This document shows, in pieces, positions 1 through 8,023 of a stretch of DNA of 39,080 nucleotides. The translations under genes and the position numbers were made by a program. The stretch comes from Candidatus Moraniibacteriota bacterium (lineage in GTDB: Bacteria; Patescibacteriota; Minisyncoccia; CAIUEV01; JAHKAQ01). The notes under the pieces are model-generated. The model saw only the letters and a program-made list of their open reading frames with translations. It was not told where the DNA came from and searched no databases. The stretch is taken from positions 1 through 39,080 of the forward strand of contig WJJL01000007.1 of NCBI GenBank assembly GCA_014729725.1, in the 5' to 3' direction. Within the stretch, counting starts at the first letter, position 1, and each line of letters begins with the position of its first letter.

Positions 1-366
1 AATGAAAGATATTTATCTCAATATGACCTTCGAAAAACAGCTTTGAATAATATTGAAAAAGCATTCCTTGATATAGAATTTTGTTTTGTCGCAATCATTA
101 ATGATAAAATCGTTGGCATTATTAGAGGTTCAAAATTTAGGCAAGGCACTTTATATGTAGATTCAAAATACCAAAGAAAAGGAATTGCTACTAAATTGAC
201 AAAAAAATTTGAATCTGAAGTAAGAAAACAAGGTAGTCATGAATTAAAACTTATAGCATCTTTATATTCTGTTCCTTTTTATTTATCAATAGGTTACAAA
301 AAAACTACAGGGATGCGAAACCGCCAAGGAATTAAAGTCCAGCCTATGAAAAAAATTTTTAAATAA
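1..366 (+). CDS. GNAT-family N-acetyltransferase, 3' part (partial)
   Basis: The frame is open from base 1, so the gene begins upstream of the window and only the C-terminal ~121 residues are present. The segment YVDSKYQRKGIATKLTKKFE carries the GNAT acetyl-CoA-binding motif A (Q-x-x-G-I-A/G pattern). It is followed by a helix and the typical late strand-turn (YSVPFYLSIGYKK), as in small acetyltransferases of the RimI/ElaA type. By family knowledge it would transfer an acetyl group from acetyl-CoA to an amine; the substrate cannot be read from sequence. A TTG at position 43 could be called as a start, but the coding frame continues upstream and the fold would then be truncated, so I treat it as a partial gene. 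Confidence 0.75.
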   Translation, partial: NERYLSQYDLRKTALNNIEKAFLDIEFCFVAIINDKIVGIIRGSKFRQGTLYVDSKYQRKGIATKLTKKFESEVRKQGSHELKLIASLYSVPFYLSIGYKKTTGMRNRQGIKVQPMKKIFK

Positions 367-492
367 ACAGCAATTAACACCGAACATCTGGTTCACAGAT
401 TTTATGCTTCAATAATCTTTCAAATGAACGCACAAAAATTCAGATGTTCAGATTCGCTATCTGACTGAGAATAAAGAAAAGAAAAAAGTTGA
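367..492. other. Convergent intergenic region with inverted repeat
   Basis: This gap lies between the convergent acetyltransferase and pnp genes. GAACATCTG (382-390) is matched by CAGATGTTC (441-449), a 9-bp inverted repeat with a 50-nt loop. A small CAGAT/ATCTG hairpin lies at 449-463. There is no clear U-tract, so a terminator role is only possible. Confidence 0.3.
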
Positions 493-2610
493 TTATTCAA
501 CCGGGCCCAGATAATCCAAATTATTTCTTCCAAGTTTATCGATTTCTATTAATTTAACCTTTACTTTTTGTCCTACAGATACAACATCAGAAACCCGATT
601 AACTCGCTGCCCTCTGCCTAGTTTGGAAATATGAACCAAACCTTCCTGGCCTGGAAGAAATTCGACAAAAGCTCCAAAATCCATAATTTTTGTCACTTTT
701 CCTATATATTCCTGGCCGACTTCCGGTTCTTTAATTAAGCTTTCAATAATCTGCAAAGCATCTTTCATTGAATCTTCATTATTGGAAGTAACAAAAACAA
801 TACCCTCATCTTCAATGTCTATTTGCACTCCAGTCTGGTCGATAATTGAATTGATCATCTTGCCTCCGGGTCCGATAATGTCTCGAATTTTATCAGGATT
901 AACCTTAATTTTTTCAATTCTTGGAGCATAGGCAGAAAGATTTTTTCTCGGAGAGCTGATAATTTCAAGCATTTTGTCTAAAATATAGATTCTTCCGGCT
1001 TGAGCCTTTTGTAAAGCATCCTTTAATATTTCCAAAGTTAAACCTTTAACCTTAATATCCATCTGCAAAGCGGTAATCCCTTCTTTGGTTCCGGCCACTT
1101 TAAAGTCCATATGCCCCCCGAAATCTTCTTTGGCGCATAAATCGGTTAAAATCTGATAATCGCTTAAATCTTTTTCGTTTACCACTAATCCCATAGCCAC
1201 CCCGGAAACCGGCGATTTAAGGGGAACTCCCGCATCCATTAAAGCCAAAGTACTTCCGCAAACACTGGCCATAGAGGTGGAGCCGTCGGAAGACATTATT
1301 TCAGTGTTCATTAAAATAGTATAAGGAAATTTTTCTTTAGAAGGTATTACCGGTACCAAAGCTTTTTCACCTAGAGCTCCATGACCGATTTCTCTTCTGC
1401 CTGGACCTCTCATCGGCCTGCACTCTCCTACAGAATAAGGTGGGAAGTCATAAAAATGCATATATCTTTGCTGCTTTTCTCTTTCTTCGGTCATCCCTTC
1501 CAAAATCAGCTCGCTTCCCGGAGCCCCCAAAGTGGCTACTGTTAAAGCTTGAGTATCCCCTCTTTTAAATAGAGCGGAACCATGAGTGCGAGATAAAGCC
1601 GAGACTTCAATCTCTAATTCTCTTACTTCATCCATAGCCCTTCCATCTATTCTTTTTTTATTTTTTAAAACATTATTTTGTAAAATCTTTTTATTTATTT
1701 CTTCCACCGCCTCTTTAATATCGTCTTGGTTAAAACCGTTTTCACTTTCTTCCTCGCTGGAGGATTTTTCTTTAATAATAGTTTCAATAATTTCATCCAG
1801 ATTTTTTTCATATTCTGTTTTGCTTTGATAGTTATTGAAATTTTGCTCAAATTTGTCTAAATAATCTTTTTCAATTTCTTTTTTTAAATCTTGATTGGGA
1901 AGAAAAACTTCCGGTTCAATTTTCTTTTTCCCAATTTCCTTGGCAATTTTTTGGATAAACTGAGAAATCTTTTTGTTTTGTTCTTGAGCTTTTGCAAAAG
2001 ATTCAACCAGCAATTCTTCGCTTACCTCTCTTGTGCCGGCCTCAACCATAGAAATATTTTCTCCGACCCCTGCCACAAAAATCTCACTGCCATATTTTTC
2101 CATTTGATCAATAGTGGGAAGATTTATTAATTTATCTTCTTTAACTCCAAATATGCTACAAGCCATAGGTCCCTCAAAAGGAATATCGGAAATTTCCAAA
2201 GCGGCTGAAACCGCAATAAATCCTAAAAATCGAGAATCGCTTACAAAATCAAAACTTAAAACATTGACAATCACCTGAATTTCATTTCGCATACCTTCGG
2301 GGAAAAGCGGCCTGATACTTCGATCAATTAATCTTCCCGATAAAATCGCTTCATCCGAAGGTCGGCCTTTTCTTTTTACAAACCGACTACCTTTAATTTT
2401 GCCGGCTGCCCAGTAATTTTCTTCGTAATCCACGCTTAACGGGAAAAAGCCCAGGTCTTCTTTGGTTTTATCACTCATAACAACGGTTGCCAAAACTTGG
2501 GTTTCACCCATTTTGACTAAAACCGAACCATTGGTGTTTTGAGCCATTTTATTAAAAACAAGCTCGATTTCTTTGTCCGCAATAGTTAATTTGTATGTTT
2601 TTTCTTTCAA
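493..2610 (-). CDS. pnp: Polyribonucleotide nucleotidyltransferase (PNPase)
   Basis: This is a phosphorolytic 3'-5' exoribonuclease of cytoplasmic RNA decay. At 705 residues it has the usual family length and domain order: RNase PH domain 1, helical linker, RNase PH domain 2 ([24 protein letters not shown], keeping the two metal-binding Asp positions), a KH domain ([17 protein letters not shown]) and a C-terminal S1 domain ([19 protein letters not shown]). The start is TTG at 2610; a stop lies nine codons upstream in frame, no better ATG fits the N-terminus, and no Shine-Dalgarno is visible. It lies downstream of rpsO on the same strand, the classic rpsO-pnp order. A long hairpin in the gap could be a processing or autoregulation site, as known for E. 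coli pnp. Confidence 0.97.
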   Translation of the reverse strand: MKEKTYKLTIADKEIELVFNKMAQNTNGSVLVKMGETQVLATVVMSDKTKEDLGFFPLSVDYEENYWAAGKIKGSRFVKRKGRPSDEAILSGRLIDRSIRPLFPEGMRNEIQVIVNVLSFDFVSDSRFLGFIAVSAALEISDIPFEGPMACSIFGVKEDKLINLPTIDQMEKYGSEIFVAGVGENISMVEAGTREVSEELLVESFAKAQEQNKKISQFIQKIAKEIGKKKIEPEVFLPNQDLKKEIEKDYLDKFEQNFNNYQSKTEYEKNLDEIIETIIKEKSSSEEESENGFNQDDIKEAVEEINKKILQNNVLKNKKRIDGRAMDEVRELEIEVSALSRTHGSALFKRGDTQALTVATLGAPGSELILEGMTEEREKQQRYMHFYDFPPYSVGECRPMRGPGRREIGHGALGEKALVPVIPSKEKFPYTILMNTEIMSSDGSTSMASVCGSTLALMDAGVPLKSPVSGVAMGLVVNEKDLSDYQILTDLCAKEDFGGHMDFKVAGTKEGITALQMDIKVKGLTLEILKDALQKAQAGRIYILDKMLEIISSPRKNLSAYAPRIEKIKVNPDKIRDIIGPGGKMINSIIDQTGVQIDIEDEGIVFVTSNNEDSMKDALQIIESLIKEPEVGQEYIGKVTKIMDFGAFVEFLPGQEGLVHISKLGRGQRVNRVSDVVSVGQKVKVKLIEIDKLGRNNLDYLGPVE

Positions 2611-2958
2611 GGTTTTAAAATAATTATTAACAATTCACTAAACGCTTTACCCCTATGATAAAAAGTGTGAACAAAAGAAGCCTTTATTAAAAGAATGCTT
2701 TGCTTATAATTTAATTCCTGAATTTATAGGATTAAAGGAAACTGCAAAAAATAAACAAAAAACCCCTTTAATAAAGAACTTGAACAAATTTTGCCAGTAA
2801 ACTTTTTATTTTAAACCGGCCGACTACCGGTATAGACTTTCTAGCGTTTAGATTTTTAAAATACAAAACTCTTTAAATCAAATAAACAAAGAGTTCATAG
2901 ATTATCGAATTTAAGATCATACAAAAACAAACGCATTCGATGATTTTTGAACTCTTTG
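2611..2958 (-). other. rpsO-pnp intergenic region / pnp leader
   Basis: This 348-base gap lies between the two minus-strand genes. Its rpsO-proximal end holds a long nested hairpin (listed separately). A small GC-rich hairpin, ACCGG (2815-2819) with CCGGT (2827-2831), sits in the middle. The rest is AT-rich without an ORF or RNA gene that I can recognise. No convincing separate promoter for pnp was found, so co-transcription with rpsO is likely but not shown. Confidence 0.5.
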
Positions 2959-2960
2959 TT
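2885..2960 (-). promoter_or_regulatory. Long nested hairpin at the rpsO 3' end / pnp 5' leader
   Basis: The outer arms AACAAAGAGTTCA (2885-2897) and TGAACTCTTTGTT (2948-2960) are perfectly complementary over 13 bp. After a symmetric 6+6 nt internal loop, a second stem forms between ATCGAAT (2904-2910) and ATTCGAT (2935-2941), closing a 24-nt loop. The structure starts within the rpsO stop codon. In E. coli the equivalent region carries an RNase III-cleaved hairpin through which PNPase controls its own mRNA. An equivalent role here is inference; it could instead be a weak terminator, although no strong U-tract follows. Confidence 0.6.
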
Positions 2961-3240
2961 ATATTTTAAAGTCAAATTTTTGGGCAAGTTTTTTAACAGC
3001 TTCTTCATCAGAATTTTTTAAGTATTTTATCAATTTTTTACGATGAGCTACCATTTTTAACAAACCTCTTCTGGAATGATCATCTTTAGTATTTTTTTTA
3101 AGATGAACAGAAAGCTTCTTAATACGCTTACTTAAAAGGGATATCTGCACCGCAGCCGAGCCGGTGTCGGTTTGGTGAAGCTGACTTTCTTTAATAACTT
3201 TTGTCTTGGCCACTTTTTTTAACATCTGGCTAAACGTCAA
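2959..3240 (-). CDS. rpsO: 30S ribosomal protein S15
   Basis: S15 is a primary 16S rRNA-binding protein of the small-subunit platform. The DTGSAAVQISLLSKRI segment and the DDHSRRGLLKMVAHRKKLIKYL rRNA-binding helix are diagnostic, and the length (93 residues) is close to the family norm of about 89. The start is TTG at 3240, just after an in-frame TAA; this gives 24 residues before DTGS, as expected. An ATG at 3225 is an alternative but would shorten helix 1. No SD is visible. It is transcribed divergently from polA and precedes pnp. The leader carries a hairpin (3254-3280), and S15 is known in several bacteria to repress its own translation through leader RNA. Confidence 0.95.
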   Translation of the reverse strand: MTFSQMLKKVAKTKVIKESQLHQTDTGSAAVQISLLSKRIKKLSVHLKKNTKDDHSRRGLLKMVAHRKKLIKYLKNSDEEAVKKLAQKFDFKI

Positions 3241-3253
3241 TTCTTAAAAATTA

Positions 3254-3280
3254 TTCCTTAATCCAAAATGAATTAAGGAA
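3254..3280 (-). promoter_or_regulatory. rpsO 5'-leader hairpin
   Basis: TTCCTTAAT (3254-3262) pairs perfectly with ATTAAGGAA (3272-3280) around a 9-nt loop. It sits about 14 nt upstream of the rpsO start in the predicted transcript. The position fits translational control, but an S15-specific fold is not demonstrated. Confidence 0.45.
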
Positions 3281-3299
3281 ATGTTTGCTTAACAATAGT

Positions 3300-3328
3300 A
3301 ATATAGCTCAAATTTAGAAATTTTGCAA
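3300..3328 (-). promoter_or_regulatory. Promoter for rpsO(-pnp)
   Basis: On the minus strand TTGCAA (-35, 3323-3328) and TATATT (-10, 3300-3305) are separated by exactly 17 nt. Transcription would start near 3293, giving a leader of about 50 nt that contains the 3254-3280 hairpin. Confidence 0.6.
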
Positions 3329-3396
3329 GTTAAATTTGTATTAAAGAACAAGATTTGATATTTTTTAAAAAAGCTCTAAAAAATGAAATAAATCGG

Positions 3397-6264
3397 ATGA
3401 AAAAATTAATTATTATCGATGGTAACTCTCTAATTCATCGGGCTTTTCACGCCCTTCCCGATACTCTTAAAACCAAAGACGGGACCCTGACCAATGCGGC
3501 CTACGGTTTTTTACTGGTTTTTTTAAGCGTGCTTGATAAATTTAATCCTGATTATGTAGCGGCGGCTTTTGACAGAAAAGGAAAAACTTTCCGCCATAAA
3601 CTTTTTAAAGAGTACAAAGCCAACCGCAAAAAGGCGCCGGAAGAGCTTTACCGCCAAATTCCCATTGTAAAAGAAATCTTGGAAAACCTCGGAATTCCAA
3701 GGCTTTCAGTGAAAGGTCTTGAAGCGGATGATGTGATAGGAATCCTGGCTAAATCGGAATTAGGGGATAATAAAGATATGGAAACTATAATAGTTACCGG
3801 AGATAACGATGCTTTGCAGCTAGTGGATGAAAAAACCAAAGTTTTTACCTTAAGAAAAGGCGTCAGAGACACTGTTGTTTACGATCGTTCCAAAGTAAAG
3901 GAAAAATTTTCCTTGCGGCCGGATCAAATTGTAGATTTTAAAGCTTTAGCCGGAGATTCATCAGATAATATACCCGGGGTTCCCGGAGTCGGCCCCAAAA
4001 CCGCTCAGGATTTACTGAAAAAATATGACAATCTGGAAAAAATTTACAAAAATCTCAAAAACATTAAGTCAGGAATTGCCGAAAAGCTCAAAAAATCCAA
4101 AGAAAAAGCTTTTCTCAGTCAAAGGCTGGCTAAAATTCAGACCCATGGCAGCGTTAATTTTAATTTAAAAAAAGCCCGACCTTCCAAAACCGGCAAAAAG
4201 CAACTCAAAAAAATTCTGGAAAAGTACGAGTTCACCAGCTTAATTAAAAAATTCAATCTGGATAATGAAGACGAAAACTCGTTAAAAACCAAAAAATCCA
4301 TAGAAGAAAATCCCGAAAACAAAAACCGACCGGAAGTTCTTGATTTAAAAAATGAAACTCCCCAAAAAACAGTTAAAACAATTCAAAAACAAATTAAAAA
4401 AAGCGATAAAATTTTTTTAACAATCTGGGAGAAACCTTTGGAAAAAATTATGGAAAAAGAAGTTTTTGACTGTAATCTAAAATATCTGTTTTTAGCCGGC
4501 AACAAAAAAGAAGAAATTATCTTTATAAAAATTAAGCAAACCGACTTAAAGCACCTGAAAAAAATCAAGGAAAGCCTTAATGCTAAAAAATTGATCGGAT
4601 ATGGTCTAAAAAAAGAATTGGAAATTTTTAGTTTACAAAAAACCGGTCTGGAAAAAATGGTTTTTAAGCACGATCTAAAAATCCTGGATTATTTATTAAA
4701 CGCAGGGAAAAATCATCTTTATTTGGAAAAAAAATTGAAACCTGTTGATAAAAAATCTTTTTATCAACAAATGATTGAATTAAAAAAAGGCCAAACCAAG
4801 CTTTCCTTTGATCAAAATCCCAATGAACAAGAAAATATTACCCGCAATTATCTGGCTCAAAAGCTGAAAGTTTTGACAAATAATTTTAAATCCCTAAAAG
4901 ACAACCTGGAAAAGATATCCAAAAATCAATCGGATATCGGCCTTTTTCCGGTTTGCGAAAAAAAGGACAAGGAAAAATATAACTTAAAATACATTTATAA
5001 CAAAATAGAAATTCCCTTAATCAAGGTTTTGGCGCAAATGGAGTTAACGGGAATTTTGGTTGATAAGAAAATTTTAAAAAAATTAGAGAAAGACTTTAAA
5101 AAGCAAACCGATAAACTTAAACAAAAAGTTTTTAAATTAAGTGGCGAAGAGTTTAATCTGGATTCCAGTCAACAGCTTTCCAGAATCTTATACGAAAAAC
5201 TTAAGCTTTCCACCAACAACATCAAAAAAGGTAAAAGCGGTTTTTATTCCACCTCTCAGGAAGCTTTGGAAATTTTAAGCCAAAAATACGAAATAGCTTC
5301 TTATATAGTTAAATACCGGGAGCTTACCAAATTGATTAACACCTATGTAAAGCCTTTTCCTAAATTAATCAATAATAAAACGGGGCGCCTTCATACCTCT
5401 TTTAACCAGGAAAAAACAACTACCGGCCGGCTTTCTTCAAGCAATCCCAATTTACAAAACATTCCTATTCGCACCAGTGAAGGAAGAAAAATCAGAAAGG
5501 CTTTTACGGCCCCAAAAGGCTATTGTCTGCTTTCCTGCGACTACTCTCAAATAGAACTCAGAATCGCGGCTCATTACTCAAAAGATAAAACCATGATTGA
5601 AACCTTTAGAAAAAAGGGTGATATTCACAGCGAAACCGCGGCTCGAATTCATAAAATTAAAAAACAGCAAGTCAGTAAAAAACTAAGGAGAACCGCTAAA
5701 GAACTAAACTTTGGAATAATTTACGGCATGGGCGTTTACGGTTTTGCTAAAGCCGCTAACATCAGCAGGGAGGAAGCCAAAAAATTCATTGAAAATTATA
5801 AAAACGAATTTCCCCAAATGTTTGATTATCTGGATCAAGCCAAAGATACCGCTAAAGAAATGGGCTATGTGGAAACTTATTTTGGCAGAAGGCGCTATGT
5901 CGAGGAAATTCATTCCGGTAACTGGCAGTTAAAAGCCGCGGGGGAAAGAATGGCGATTAACATGCCTTTACAAGGAACTGCCGCTGATATAATGAAACTA
6001 GCTATAATCAAAGTCAACGATTATTTGATCAAAAATAATTTAACAGATAAAATCAAAATGCTTTTAACGGTTCACGATGAAATTCTTTTTCAAGTTAAAA
6101 TCAGTCAGAAAAAATCCGGGCAAAACAAAATTATTCTTGATAAAGAGGTAAAAAAGGAATTAAGCAATTTAAAAAATATCATGGAAAATGTTATCGAACT
6201 TGAAGTTCCTCTAATCATTGAAAGTTCGATTGGATATAACTGGAAGGAAATGCAGAAATTTTAA
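3397..6264 (+). CDS. polA: DNA polymerase I (inactive proofreading domain)
   Basis: PolA is a repair and Okazaki-fragment-processing polymerase. The 5'-3' nuclease domain comes first (IIDGNSLIHRAF, FKEYKANRKKAP, GLEADDVIG, GDSSDNIPGVPGVGPKTA). The central 3'-5' exonuclease-like region follows, but its DxE catalytic motif is missing (IFLTIWEKPLEK at that place) and the second acidic site reads GYGLKKE. The polymerase domain has RLSSSNPNLQNIP, motif A LSCDYSQIELRIA (residues ~711 on), motif B RRTAKELNFGIIYG (~764 on) and motif C TVHDEIL (~890 on). The ATG at 3397 is chosen because family proteins begin MKKLxIIDGNS; a TTG at 3355 would add 14 unlikely residues. The length of 955 is at the long end of the family. 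Divergent from rpsO. Confidence 0.96.
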   Translation: MKKLIIIDGNSLIHRAFHALPDTLKTKDGTLTNAAYGFLLVFLSVLDKFNPDYVAAAFDRKGKTFRHKLFKEYKANRKKAPEELYRQIPIVKEILENLGIPRLSVKGLEADDVIGILAKSELGDNKDMETIIVTGDNDALQLVDEKTKVFTLRKGVRDTVVYDRSKVKEKFSLRPDQIVDFKALAGDSSDNIPGVPGVGPKTAQDLLKKYDNLEKIYKNLKNIKSGIAEKLKKSKEKAFLSQRLAKIQTHGSVNFNLKKARPSKTGKKQLKKILEKYEFTSLIKKFNLDNEDENSLKTKKSIEENPENKNRPEVLDLKNETPQKTVKTIQKQIKKSDKIFLTIWEKPLEKIMEKEVFDCNLKYLFLAGNKKEEIIFIKIKQTDLKHLKKIKESLNAKKLIGYGLKKELEIFSLQKTGLEKMVFKHDLKILDYLLNAGKNHLYLEKKLKPVDKKSFYQQMIELKKGQTKLSFDQNPNEQENITRNYLAQKLKVLTNNFKSLKDNLEKISKNQSDIGLFPVCEKKDKEKYNLKYIYNKIEIPLIKVLAQMELTGILVDKKILKKLEKDFKKQTDKLKQKVFKLSGEEFNLDSSQQLSRILYEKLKLSTNNIKKGKSGFYSTSQEALEILSQKYEIASYIVKYRELTKLINTYVKPFPKLINNKTGRLHTSFNQEKTTTGRLSSSNPNLQNIPIRTSEGRKIRKAFTAPKGYCLLSCDYSQIELRIAAHYSKDKTMIETFRKKGDIHSETAARIHKIKKQQVSKKLRRTAKELNFGIIYGMGVYGFAKAANISREEAKKFIENYKNEFPQMFDYLDQAKDTAKEMGYVETYFGRRRYVEEIHSGNWQLKAAGERMAINMPLQGTAADIMKLAIIKVNDYLIKNNLTDKIKMLLTVHDEILFQVKISQKKSGQNKIILDKEVKKELSNLKNIMENVIELEVPLIIESSIGYNWKEMQKF

Positions 6265-6401
6265 TTCTTGTCAAGATAACAACAAAAACTCCTTTTACCG
6301 TCAGGTTTTTTTAAAAAAGGTAAAAAAATATTAAAAAATCATTAAATAATTATAAAATAGTTTTTTTTAAAAAAGCAATCAGAAAGGGATTTGAAAACTA
6401 T

Positions 6402-6430
6402 TTGTAAAAAATTCAAATGGCTATTATAAT
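6402..6430 (+). promoter_or_regulatory. Promoter upstream of the pilM leader
   Basis: TTGTAA (6402-6407) and a perfect TATAAT (6425-6430) are 17 nt apart. The predicted start is near 6437, about 190 nt before the pilM start codon. Confidence 0.65.
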
Positions 6431-6436
6431 GGAATG

Positions 6437-6545
6437 TGGTAGGGGTTCAAAAACAAAAACAAAATTTTCCGCCCCTATTTGTTTATCAAACAAAAACAAA
6501 TCTTTTCAAACAGCTCCTTTGGGTGACAGGGAGCTGTTTGATATT
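6437..6545 (+). ncRNA. Structured leader or small RNA upstream of pilM
   Basis: Immediately after the promoter come three hairpins: TAGGGG (6440-6445) with CCCCTA (6472-6477); ATTTGTTT (6477-6484) with AAACAAAT (6494-6501); and CAAACAGCTCC (6507-6517) with GGAGCTGTTTG (6530-6540), extended by a G-U and an A-U pair around TGGGTGAC. The last stem is GC-rich for this genome. No U-tract follows it, so it is not a textbook terminator. The first two hairpins share base 6477 and may compete. I do not recognise a known riboswitch or sRNA family. Confidence 0.4.
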
Positions 6546-6626
6546 TGGAGCAAAATCATTTAAAATAAAAAAGTAAAATTCACAAAAAGCGTAATCGCTC
6601 AAAAAATCTAAAACTAATAAAAAAAT

Positions 6627-7700
6627 ATGGGTCTATTTGACTTTATGGGCACAGGAAAATCAGAGGCAGTGGGAGTTGATATCGGAACTTCATCGATTAA
6701 GGCGGTCCATTTGGATTTAAGAAAAGCCAGGCCGATTTTTAAAAATTTTGCTATAGCCAGATTAAAAAAAGGCTCGATCCAAACCAGTAACAGAATCATC
6801 GCTGGCAAGCAAATTTCGAAAATTTTGAGTTTTTCCTTAAACAAAAGCCAGATTAAATGTAGAACCGCTTCTTTTTCCGTACCAAATTTTTCCAGTTTTA
6901 TATCTTTTGTAACCATTCCCAAAGTAACCGAGGAGCAGCTAAGCTCTAAATTGGAAGAAGAGGCGCGAAAATTTATACCAGTGCCTTTGTCCGAAGTTTC
7001 TTTGGGTTGGGAGATTATTAAAGACTACAATAAAAAAAGGGCGATGGAAATGAAGTCAAAAAAAGATACGATGAAAATTCTTTTAATGGCCATCGCCAAT
7101 GATACTATTAAAAAATATGAAACCATAGCAAAAAAATCCAATTTAAATCTACAATCTATTGAAGCGGAAAATTTCTCATTAATTAGGTGTCTAATCGACA
7201 AGGAAAATAAGAAAAAAACCACATTAATTTTGGACATTGGATCAAGAATATGCAATATACTGGTTGTATATAACGGATTTTTACGAGGCACCAGAAATGT
7301 AGATGTTGGGGGAGGAGATATCAGCAATGCCATTTCCAGAGCCCTAAACATAGATTTACTCAGAGCCGAAGAAATGAAAAAACAAGGCGGGCTACAAGAC
7401 AGTCGAATAAAGGATCTGATTTTACCGATCATAGGCAGGATTTCACAGGAAACTAAAAGAATGCAGGAAACTTATAACAGCAAAAACCCCAACAGCCCAA
7501 TAGAGCAAATTCTTCTAGTTGGGGGAACCTCTAAATTAAAAGGTTTTAAAGAAGTTCTGGCTAAGGATTTAAATATTCCCATCTTTGACGGCGACCCCTG
7601 GACAAGAGTAAAATTTGATAAAGAACAAGAAGCAATTTTGCGCGATCATCAAGATGAATTAGCGGTGGCCATTGGAGTAGCTATGAATGGCTTGGACTAA
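6627..7700 (+). CDS. pilM: Type IV pilus assembly protein PilM-like ATPase
   Basis: PilM is an actin-like cytoplasmic ATPase that links the type IV pilus motor to the inner-membrane PilN/PilO alignment complex. The fold's nucleotide-binding loops are visible: phosphate-1 GVDIGTSSIKAVHL (residues ~16-29), phosphate-2 LILDIGSRICNIL, and the adenosine loop ILLVGGTSKLKGF near the C-terminus. The SHS2-like insertion (FVTIPKVTEEQLSSKLEEEARKFIP) fits PilM rather than FtsA. The length of 357 is normal. The start is ATG at 6627 without an SD. No pilN, pilO or pilQ follows, so the gene stands alone in the window, with its own promoter and long structured leader. Confidence 0.88.
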   Translation: MGLFDFMGTGKSEAVGVDIGTSSIKAVHLDLRKARPIFKNFAIARLKKGSIQTSNRIIAGKQISKILSFSLNKSQIKCRTASFSVPNFSSFISFVTIPKVTEEQLSSKLEEEARKFIPVPLSEVSLGWEIIKDYNKKRAMEMKSKKDTMKILLMAIANDTIKKYETIAKKSNLNLQSIEAENFSLIRCLIDKENKKKTTLILDIGSRICNILVVYNGFLRGTRNVDVGGGDISNAISRALNIDLLRAEEMKKQGGLQDSRIKDLILPIIGRISQETKRMQETYNSKNPNSPIEQILLVGGTSKLKGFKEVLAKDLNIPIFDGDPWTRVKFDKEQEAILRDHQDELAVAIGVAMNGLD

Positions 7701-8023
7701 GGAGCCTCTAAAAAAATAAGTAAAGGCCTAAGAAAATTTTCATTTTTTTTAAGGTAATTTTAAATTCATTAAACAGCTTCTGACAAAACATTACTTTCTT
7801 TAAAATAAATTTTATAATATTATCCATTAGCGGATAATCTTTTAATAATTTCGAATTAGAAAACTTAAAATTAATGATCACAATTAAAGCGTTAGTTACT
7901 GTAATTGTTTTTGAAAGAAACATCTTCTAAGAAAATAAAGCAATTCCGCTACTAATATTAACAAAGAGACGGAAATTATAATAAAGTAAAACTTCCCAGT
8001 AATCAGATTTTTAATTTAAATAT
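7701..8023. other. pilM-pbp intergenic region
   Basis: These 323 AT-rich bases contain no gene I can support. A TATAAT (7977-7982) about 40 nt before the PBP start could be a -10 box, but no convincing -35 lies at the right distance. A 71-codon minus-strand frame here has no homology that I recognise and no RBS. Confidence 0.4.

Larger units (their letters stand above)
6265..6626. other. polA-pilM intergenic region
   Basis: This 362-base gap has an AT-rich first part with no recognisable signal. It then holds a strong plus-strand promoter (6402-6430) and a run of hairpins (6440-6540) listed separately. The last ~85 bases before pilM are A-rich and unstructured by eye. No ORF is supported. 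Confidence 0.5.

Noticed and set aside
3355-3396. TTG-initiated 14-residue N-terminal extension of polA
   Set aside because: PolA proteins begin at MKKLxIIDGNS, which matches the ATG at 3397; the extension has no family counterpart and no RBS.
7708-7923. 71-codon minus-strand frame in the pilM-PBP gap
   Set aside because: Low-complexity hydrophobic and lysine sequence, no RBS, no recognised motif and no operon context.
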